This document shows positions 17,828-24,623 of a stretch of 24,623 nt of DNA, piece after piece. Numbering within the stretch: the stretch's first letter is position 1; every line of letters starts with the position of its first letter. Made by a program: the position numbers and the translations under genes. Source of the stretch: Prasinococcaceae sp. CCMP 1430. Taxonomy: Eukaryota; Prasinodermophyta; Palmophyllophyceae; Prasinococcales; Prasinococcaceae. Where the stretch lies: contig RQSC01001207.1 in the NCBI GenBank assembly GCA_013416795.1, positions 124,679 to 149,301 on the forward strand, read 5' to 3'. The notes under the pieces were generated by a model that saw only the letters and a list, made by a program, of their open reading frames with translations, did no database searches and had not been told where the DNA came from.

Positions 17828-18184
17828 TCAAGTACGTCTCCCTCCCCTCCCCCCCCCGCCCGCCAGCTGCCAGCGCGGCGTCGCGCGGCAAGCTCGCGTG
17901 CGCACTTGTGCGTGTGCGTGTGCGCGCGTGTGCGTGTGAGCGCGCGTGGGTGCGCTGCCGCGCGCCGGCACGCGCAGTAGACATGCGCGGCGTGCGGCGC
18001 GCAGGGCAACGCCCATCGCCCGCCGTTACGTCCCGCGGGCATTGACACGCGCGCGCGCGAGCAGCAAACTCTTTCGTGGACACGTGTATGACGCTCCATG
18101 ACTCTGCCGTGTGATGAATGCGAGGACCGCGAGGTGCGACTGTAGGGCGCGAGGCTGCGAGCCTCGCACGGTGGTGAGCGCACA
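17828..18184. other. Spacer upstream of the tubulin ligase, no gene seen
   Basis: CpG- and GT-rich sequence between the 5' end of the tubulin ligase gene and the microsatellite. It includes a purine-poor C-run (about 17841-17860) and several GTGTGCG stretches. It probably holds the 5' UTR, promoter and perhaps a missing first exon of the tubulin ligase. I could not identify an ATG exon with a compatible donor. Confidence 0.4.
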
Positions 18185-18345
18185 CGTGCGTGTGTGTGTG
18201 TGCGTGTGTGCGTGCGCACGCGCTTGTGTGTGGAAGTGTGTGTCTGTGTGTGTGTGAGCGCGTGCCCTCACGCACACACACACGCGCGCGCGCGCACACA
18301 CACACACGCACACACACACACACACACACATGCACACACACACAT

Positions 18346-18435
<90 letters not shown>

Positions 18436-18436
18436 N

Positions 18437-18502
<66 letters not shown>
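18185..18502. repeat. GT-rich then CA-rich foldback microsatellite
   Basis: Bases 18185-18257 are mostly GT units and bases 18266-18502 mostly CA units. The last part (about 18347-18500) is a nearly pure CA array of about 154 bp. The two halves are reverse complements, so the block is a large imperfect inverted repeat with a short CGCGTGCC centre at 18259-18266. Base 18436 is an N, so the array length in the assembly is uncertain. Confidence 0.85.
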
Positions 18503-18505
<3 letters not shown>

Positions 18506-18984
18506 ACCGCCAAACACGTCGCGCTTCTACCTTTCGGGGCGCGCGCACCGTCAGGCGGTGCGCTCCGATGATGTCCACATGACACGACCGTCTCGATCTC
18601 TCTTTGAATTTGATGAGATCGCATCTGATCAGATCTGACCTGCCCGCGACAAACCCCTGTCAACGCACGCGGGCTTTTTTTTTTTTTCCTGCCGGCGTTT
18701 TGCCCCGGGCGAGTCAGGGGGTCGTCGGAGCCGTCGCAGGGACGAATCGACGGTGCCACCCGTTTACACCGGGTTTGACATCGCAGGAACCAAACAAACC
18801 AGAAAAAAAGCAGGCGTCGCTCGCATGTTGGTAGTCTCCCGTGGTTAAAAATAACGAAAATATGCACCCAAAACATCGAGATCATGCGGCCGACACGCGC
18901 TGCGCGTGAAAAAAGTGGATGCGCGCGTGCGCCTTTGCCCTTGCCTGTGCCATGAACAAACCCTGTGAAATGTAACCCTAATAA
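18503..18984. other. Spacer with hairpin/T-run; no protein gene seen
   Basis: Between the microsatellite and the open frame of the sulfotransferase gene. Base composition is more AT-rich than the rest of the window, particularly 18780-18870 with A-runs. It contains a 12-bp perfect palindrome ATCTGATCAGAT (18623-18634) and the hairpin plus T-run listed separately. It may include the promoter and first exon of the sulfotransferase gene. A short ATG frame at 18951 stops after seven codons. Confidence 0.4.
18642..18687 (+). terminator. Hairpin followed by 13 Ts; possible 3' end of a pol III RNA
   Basis: GCCCGCG (18642-18648) and CGCGGGC (18668-18674) are perfect reverse complements. Inside them ACA and TGT can extend the stem around an AACCCC loop. 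The last stem base is followed at once by 13 Ts (18675-18687). A 3' stem with a T-run is how many RNA polymerase III transcripts end. I found no A or B box or known snRNA sequence upstream, so the transcript is hypothetical. A chance homopolymer, or on the other strand a poly-A tract, is possible. Confidence 0.3.
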
Positions 18985-19125
18985 CGGCGGCGCGCCGGCG
19001 ATAGCAGCGGTGCCACGCGCGCGCGCCCCACACGCGCGTTCGCGCCGGGCGAGGGCCGGACGCCGCGGCCGAGCCCAAGTACCGGTGCGCCGTGCGCACG
19101 TTGCGCCGGCGGCGGCTGGTTTTGG

Positions 19126-20749
19126 TTGGGGGCGAGCGCGCGGCTGACGCGCGCCGCTGCGCCGGTGCCCGTCACCATCTCGCGCTCCATCACCGGCCGC
19201 GGCAGCGGCGTGGTGTTGGTCGGCAGGGTGCATAAATGCGGCTCGATTTTGGCGCAGGACTTCGTGCACAAGCACGTCAGCAAAGGGCGGGACGCGGGCG
19301 GCAGGCCGTTCATCGTCGAGCATGTGCGTCTGCTGATGCGGCGATGGCAGGGGCATTGCGCGTCGGGCGTGGCAGTGGCGCCGACGTGATGTCATGTGAG
19401 CGCGATTGCATGCGCTTTGCGCGCGTGCGCCTGACGCACACCGCATCCACTGGCAGGCTCAGGAATCGGGTGCCGTCAAGGCGCTGCGCTGCGCGGCAGA
19501 CTACTGGGTGGAGCCCAAGGAGAGAGGGCCCTCAGGAAAGAGCTGCGGCCCCGCGGACTGGTTTGAGCACGCGTGCAATCTGACGCTCGAGTCCGGCCTG
19601 GCAGACGACGGCGGCGGCAACTGGCACGCCAAGGAACTCACAGGGCTGCCTGTGCTAGTCAAGCAGATATAGTGCGTTCGATCCTCGCCCGCGCCGCCTC
19701 TTTTGCATCAAGGAGACCAGGGCTGCCGTGACCGCTGACATCCCCTGTGACGTGCGCAACGCCCCGCAGCAACCCGAAGCCGCACTACAAGTACAATCGC
19801 CTGCCTGGAAACTCGTCCAAGACGCCGCGCTTGTTACGCCTCGTCAAGGACTTCTGGAACATGCAGGTGGCCCAGGCCGCACTCCCAAGGCGGCGCTCGT
19901 CATGGAAGATGCAGTGGGCGCCGCCAGAGGGCGCATGGGCGGGTGCCAATCGTCACGCGCAGTTGCCGGAGAAGTGCGCGCAGGCCATCGAGCACGGTCG
20001 CATTCGCTACATAAGCAACGCGCGCGAGCCATTCTCGATGGCGGTCTCTGACTGGGCGTATTCGCGCGCCTGCAAGGAGCCGTGGTGGATGAACACGAGG
20101 CAGCAATGGGGCCCGCACGCCAACGAGACCCTCTGCGCTGTGCTGCAGCGCCTCAGCCCTGAGGAGGGAGTCGTCTATAACGCCAAGGAGGGGGTCTTTG
20201 GCTGGGCGCTGCCCCAGATGGTCGCGAACACGCTCGGAGGGGGCGCGCACGAAATGGGCGTGCCGCACCTCGTCCTGAGGCTGGAGCGCTTCGCCAGCTT
20301 TCCCATGGCGTCCGAGGCGTTCGAACAGTTCGCGCGTTTCGTCACCTTCACGGACCTCGACGATGGCGCCATAGTGTCGCCCAACATGTCGTTCCTGGCC
20401 AAGGCGGCGGCACGAGAGCAAACGGCGTCGGGCCAAGGCTTCGACAGCAAGCACAGCACGCACAAGGCAGTCCAGGAGGGTCGCGCCGCCCGCTGTATGA
20501 GGTGCGCGATGACCTAGACCGCTGGCAGCACGCGGGCTGCGAGTGCCAGCGCAGTGGCGAAACCATGCATTTGACTGGCCGCCATCTCCGGGGGTGAGAC
20601 TCTGACTGACGCCCTTGTGCCTCTCTCGCCGTGGCGCCCAGGTGCTGCACGCCGACGCCGAGCTCGGGCCTCTGCTGTGCGCGGCGCGCGTCGCCTCGGG
20701 GTACGCCCCCCCGCCTGCGAAGTGGCCATGCATCGACGACGTGGAGTGA
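19126..20749 (+). CDS. P-loop sulfotransferase-like protein with an apparent frame break
   Basis: Four exons can be joined: open to 19323, 19457-19671, 19770-20501 and 20642-20749, with introns of 133, 98 and 140 bp. The first exon holds VGRVHKCGSILAQDF, matching the 5'-phosphosulfate (PAPS) loop of the PKxGS type. The third has RYISNAREPFSMAVSDW, matching the 3'-phosphate motif RxP...S. Family members move sulfate from PAPS to sugars or other acceptors, usually in the Golgi. Exon 4 (VLHADAELGPLL...IDDVE, stop TGA) is clearly coding but is in phase only with a different frame of exon 3, the one reading RRPLYE before the donor at 20502. In the main frame exon 3 stops at 20517. So there is an indel of one or two bases between about 20400 and 20490: sequencing error, missed intron or decay. 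No ATG start was found; the frame is open from 18985. Confidence 0.6.
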
Positions 20750-21040
20750 GCGCCGCGCCGCGCCCTGCCGGGCGTGTGTAGACTCTTCGCTCGCTACTGC
20801 CAAGGTGTCAGCCGAGCGCGCGCCTAGCTAGTAGAGGCCGCTGGTGCTGGGTGCGCCGAGATGATGCCATCGTCAAAACACACGTAATTAACATACAACG
20901 AAAGGCCGAGCGAATGCAGAGGTCAAAATGAATGCCACCGAAGCTCCGTAGTAAATACCGCTGTTTACTGAATGTTTCATATCATATTGGATTGTATTTT
21001 CTGGTGACAGTTTTGAATTTAGTTCCGTGGTATTTCCTGA
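20750..21040. promoter_or_regulatory. AT-rich intergenic region, probable promoter
   Basis: This 290-bp gap between two plus-strand genes is markedly AT-rich from about 20875 to 21040, in contrast to the coding sequence either side. It likely carries the 3' UTR of the sulfotransferase-like gene and the promoter and perhaps a short first exon of the coiled-coil gene. I see no specific operator or terminator. Confidence 0.4.
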
Positions 21041-22635
21041 AGCCCTCGCGCGGCGGCGGCGCCGTGCGCAGGCGCGGCGCGCCGCCGCGCCGGCACTGAG
21101 GCGGCCGACCGCGCGCTGCGCGATCGCGACGCCGCGCGCGACGTCGAGTACGCGCGGCTCGAGCGGGAGCGGCGCGCGGACGACGTGCTGGGCGCGGGGC
21201 AGCCGACGGAAACGGAGAGTGGGGCGGAGCGCGTGCAGGCGGAGGTCGAAGCTGAAGAGGAGAAGGAGGTGCGCTTGCGCTCGTGTCCGCGCGCGCTTGT
21301 TGCCCGAGCGCTCGCTCGCGTGCGCTGACGTGCTCTGTTCTCCGCGCGGCGCAGGAGGACTTCGTGGAGGAGCCCGGCGTCACCTACCTCGAGCTTGAGG
21401 ACCTCGACATGGACATCATAGACGAGGACGCTGAGGAGGACGGCCTGCCGCCGCCTCCGGAATCCTCGAAGGCCGACCTCGGCGACGTCGAGGCGAAGCG
21501 GCTGCAGATGCTCAAGGAAGTGCGTCGATGGGTGGGTTGTGTGGTTGGTGGTGGTGTTTTTTGGGGGGGGGGAGATGGGCGTCTGCCCGCGCTCCGCTCG
21601 CGCGCATGGCCTTGCGTGTCCCGAGCCTGACTCGTGTCGCCCGTCACGCGCACCTGCGCGTTGGCTGCCCGCGCCTGCGCCCTCACCCGCGCTACAGGCC
21701 GCCGAAAGGCTGGAGGCCGAGGCGAGCAGCGCGTCGGCTGCCTTGGAGGACGACACTTCCGCCATCGGTGCGGCGCAGGCCGAGCAGCGGCCGCGCGTGG
21801 ACGCACAGGCGCAGCAGCCGAAGGAGGAGACGATGGAGACGCAGGAGCCGCCCGCGCCCCCCTCGCCTACGGGGCCCGCTGGCGACGCGCAGGCGTACAC
21901 CGCGCCCAACCCCGCGCCCATCGGCGAGCCGAGCGACGCTGATCTGGAGGCTGCGTCGCAGGTGATCGAGCGCATGCTCAACGCCGGAGGGCTGCTGGAC
22001 ACCGTCATCGACGAGTATTCACACGCAGGCGCCATCTCGCAGCTTTTGGTGGAGGTGTGCACCGCCCGCGCCGAGCTGGAGCGCGAGCTCGGCCGCACCG
22101 AGCAGGCGGAGGCGTGCGCGTTGCTGCGGCGGCGTCTGGTCGCCGAGCGCAAAAAGCGCGCGGCGCCGCCCGAGCTGAGGCTGCTCGATGAGCTCATCAA
22201 GAGCCAGAGCGAGGAGGAGCTGCGCAAGCGGATGGACGAGGCCTTCGGTAGGGCCAAGGTGGACGTGATGGACGCCGCGTGGGAGGTGAGCGATACCTGC
22301 GCGGGCGCGCACACACACGCGCGCGCACAGGCGCAGGCGCGCCCGCCCGCGAGCGCACGCCGACTCGCCTCGCTGACTGTCTTGAGCTCCCCGCCCTCGC
22401 ACGCGCCCTCGCGCAGCTGGCCGAGACCAAGGTGGCCCCATCCGCCCTGACGGTAGACAAGGTGCCGCCCAACGCTATCGTCGGCACCGTCGACCAGATC
22501 CTCCTCGCGGACGCGTTCTCCTCGGCGAGCGTGGCCGGTCTGAGCGCCAAGGAGATGCTCGAGGAGGCCAAGAAGCGCAAGATGCTCGAGCAGAAGCTTC
22601 AGCTCATCCGCGCCATCGCCAAGGGGTACTGCTAG
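21041..22635 (+). CDS. Charged coiled-coil protein, unknown function, 5' end unresolved
   Basis: Four exons in phase 0: open from 21041 to 21268, then 21355-21519, 21698-22285 and 22417-22635 (stop TAG). Introns are 86, 178 and 131 bp. About 400 residues are visible. The N-terminal part is a highly charged helix (RLERERRADD...AEVEAEEEKE). Then come an acidic block (YLELEDLDMDIIDEDAEED), a Pro/Gln-rich linker, and a helical domain from about 21940 with SQVIERMLNAGGLLDTVIDE and ELIKSQSEEELRKRMDEAF. The last exon has LAETKVAPSALTVDKVPP and the basic helix KEMLEEAKKRKMLEQKLQLI. There is no signal peptide, membrane segment or catalytic motif. The visible frame has no ATG near its 5' end, and a stop lies at 21038, so a first exon is missing. 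It could be a scaffold protein. I do not recognise it. Confidence 0.65.
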
Positions 22636-22847
22636 CTGCGCGCGCCGCTGCTACACACTAGCTACAGTACTATAGAGTGCATAATTGTGGACTTTACTCA
22701 CGCCACCCGGGAGGCTTCTGGGGCGCGAGTTGTGACAAGGCGCGTCTGGTGGATCTCCTGACGACCGCGGCAGGGCTGCGCGGCTGCTCGCGCCGCGCCC
22801 ATTCTCGCCATAGCGAGGCCTGGCGCCCGCATCCGCACAGTCGCCAG

Positions 22848-24457
22848 TCACATGATGCTGCAACCCAGCTGTGCCAGGAGGTTGCGAGAGGGGCGTTCGT
22901 TGAGCTCCTCCTGGAGGCGCCGCACCTCCGCTTGGGAGTGCTGATACGCCCTGCGGGTGCGGCAGGCGCGTTCGCGCGCAGTCGTGGAGTGCGCAGAGGA
23001 GGGTCAGCTCGGCACGACAATGCGACAGCTGGCGGGGCGGCGCGCGCCGCGCACGCCCGATCTGGACGGAACACAGCGCACCTCTCGAACTCCTCGCTCT
23101 GCGCCTGCAGCGCCGCCCTGTGTGCTCTCTCCGCGTCGATCTGCACCTGCATGGTTTTGACGCTCGCCTCCATGTCCGCCAGGCGGCTCTCCACGGCCCG
23201 CTGGACCGCGTCGCGCACTTGGCTCTCCACGAGCATGTGCAGCCGGTTGACGTCGCTGACGTCCTTGAAATCGCCGTACGCACGCCCGTTGAGAGAATCA
23301 GTTGCCAGCGCAGCCGCTGCGCGGGCTTCCGCCGCGGCATCCGACGCCACGCGGAACAGCCCCTCTGTGAAGGCCTCCCCGCCGTTGTCGGCGACGACTT
23401 GCTCGATGACGGCCTGGAGCCTCGCCCTGCCCGCGGCTCGCACGGCCTTGGGCGCGCGGCGAGAATTGTCCAAGACGCACGTGCGCCCGCGGCAGTTGTC
23501 GAGGTAGCGCCGCAGATCCGTCGGCACGTCGGCTGCCTGCGTGAAGCGTTCGAACGCGGCCTGGAGCCTCGCCGCCTCAGCTTCGTGCGTGGGCTCATCG
23601 TCCGCCTCGTCCTCGCAGTACTCGTCGACCAGCGCGTCGCCGTACGTGAACACGGCGACGGCATGCCGCCAGAACGAGCTCCCGAAGAGCGCCTCGAGTG
23701 CCTCGAGCGCCTGTATCTCGGCGCGAGTGAACCGCACATCCGCGCGGAACACGAGGAGAATCGCATGCACGCCGGTGTCCCTCGCAAGGCTCACGCAGCG
23801 GCTCAATTCCTCGAGCACGGCCCCGTCACCCATCCTCGTGTCAAATAGCCCCACGGTGTCGACGGCCGAAAGGCTGCCATCGTCGGAGGTCGCCATTGTC
23901 GCCTCGCTCGTGACCGAGCATGCAGAGCGCCCGCTCTTGAACGCGGCCCTTTGCAGCAGAAGGTTGCCCGCAGAGCTCTTGCCATGTCCGGTGGGGCCGA
24001 CGAGGACGACGGTGCGCCTCTGGGGGTCTGCTCCCGTCGCGTCGTCCACACCTATGTATGGGCACGCCTCGTGGAGGTCGAGCTCGGAATCGAGCGCCGC
24101 TGCCAGCGCCGCACCCGGGTCCGAAGTCAGCGAGCCGCTCGCGCGCGCGGCGTCCCCGCCCAGCGCAGCGCTCCCGCCGGCGAGCGCTCGCGTCGGGTTG
24201 GCGTCGACCGCCGTCCCCTCCGAGAGCATCGTCCCCGTGCCCGAGGGGAACGCGTCCGTGCCCGCGCCCGAGAGCAGCGACCACTCGTCGTCCCCGCGCG
24301 CGTGCGCCTGCGAGGGCGGCTGCGGCGCGTCGCCCTGCATCGGTTCTGCGCCGCGCCGCAGCTGCAGCGGCAGCGGCGCGCGTTTGCGAGGGGAAAAACC
24401 AAACGCGAAAAAATCGCTCGCGCCGCGCCGTCGCCCCTCTCCTGCCCGCCATATCAT
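22848..24457 (-). CDS. AIG1/GIMAP-type GTPase with C-terminal coiled coil and CaaX box
   Basis: Two exons: 24457-23082 and 22950-22848, with intron 23081-22951 (GTGCGC...CGCAG), give about 492 residues. A second in-frame ATG at 24340 would give 453; positions below count from it. A disordered acidic N-terminus leads to the GTPase domain: P-loop GPTGHGKS at 115-122, G3 DTVGLFDT at 161-168, and the AIG1 conserved box RFTRAEIQALEALEALFG at 203-220. At G4, FTYGD (231-235) replaces the usual TKxD. A helical C-terminal half follows and passes into a coiled coil (VKTMQVQIDAERAH, then SQAEVRRLQEELNE). The protein ends GCSIM, a CaaX prenylation signal that appears only after splicing. Relatives (plant AIG1, animal GIMAPs, Toc34/159) sit on membranes; here lipid anchoring on the cytosolic face is inferred. 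It converges on the coiled-coil gene with 212 bp between stops. Confidence 0.85.
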
Positions 24458-24623
24458 TGCGCATGCAGTGCACCTTTTTCGCCTTTTTTTTTTTTTTTTG
24501 GGTACGCGCTGCGACGCGCTGGCGTGTCTCCCTCGCCGAAGCGCCGCGTGCGCGGCGGAGCTGGGCGGCGCAGCGGCGGGGGCTCCTGGCTGGGGGGTGG
24601 GCGCCGCCGCCGGGCCGTTGCGC
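24458..24623. other. 5' flank of the GTPase gene with a 16-T run
   Basis: This flank holds the upstream region of the leftward GTPase gene. Bases 24484-24499 are 16 consecutive Ts (A-run on the gene's strand), 27 bases before the first ATG. The rest is GC-rich and contains no recognisable gene up to the window end. Confidence 0.4.

Noticed and set aside
18642-18687. Bacterial rho-independent terminator
   Set aside because: The shape fits, but every gene nearby is intron-bearing and eukaryotic, so a pol III end or chance is more likely.
18951-19010. First exon MNKPCE of the sulfotransferase gene with a GTAACC donor
   Set aside because: It would need an intron of about 37 bp, far shorter than any other intron in the window (86-178 bp).

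Overview
The window looks like nuclear DNA from a GC-rich unicellular eukaryote, most likely a marine alga of the stramenopile or haptophyte type. The reasons are: (i) many short introns (about 86-178 bp) with GT...AG ends and CpG-rich, CGCG/CA/GT low-complexity interiors; (ii) eukaryote-only families such as a tubulin-tyrosine ligase, a RING plus tandem-BRCT protein, an AIG1/GIMAP GTPase with a CaaX box and a C2-domain membrane protein; (iii) a secreted Pro-Thr repeat protein with Cys-rich modules, typical of algal surface proteins. The lineage call is inference; nothing here fixes it. No virus, plasmid, CRISPR array or insertion sequence was seen.

Layout, left to right: the 3' end of a small membrane protein (+, 1-426); an 830-bp GC-rich spacer; a tRNA-like or SINE-like element (-, about 1257-1516); a 2H cyclic-phosphodiesterase-like gene (+, to 2333); a RING/tandem-BRCT gene of the BRCA1/BARD1 type (-, 2509-5093); a C2 plus PH-like membrane protein (+, 5614-8199); a short-chain dehydrogenase (-, 8320-9114); a Trp- and acid-rich single-pass membrane protein (+, 9343-10770); a five-exon Pro-Thr repeat and somatomedin-B-like secreted protein (-, 10893 to about 15649); a two-exon 83-residue protein (+, 15659-16044); a three-exon tubulin-tyrosine ligase (-, 16309 to about 17800); a long GT/CA microsatellite with a hairpin plus T-run downstream; a P-loop sulfotransferase-like gene with an apparent frame break (+, to 20749); a charged coiled-coil protein (+, to 22635); and an AIG1/GIMAP GTPase ending in Cys-Ser-Ile-Met (-, 22848-24457).

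Genes are close together and almost strictly alternate in strand, so neighbours form divergent pairs with possible shared promoters (5094-5613, 9115-9342, around 15650) and convergent pairs with 120-265 bp between stops. The functions do not form one pathway: DNA repair and ubiquitin signalling, lipid or membrane contact, redox metabolism, RNA or nucleotide phosphodiester chemistry, the tubulin cycle and cell-surface or sulfated matrix proteins. I see an ordinary gene-dense nuclear segment with several unusual proteins, not one dedicated system.

Exon joins were built by hand from reading frame, GT/AG sites and family resemblance. Initiation codons are missing or uncertain for the phosphodiesterase, Pro-Thr, tubulin ligase, sulfotransferase and coiled-coil genes, whose first exons I could not place.
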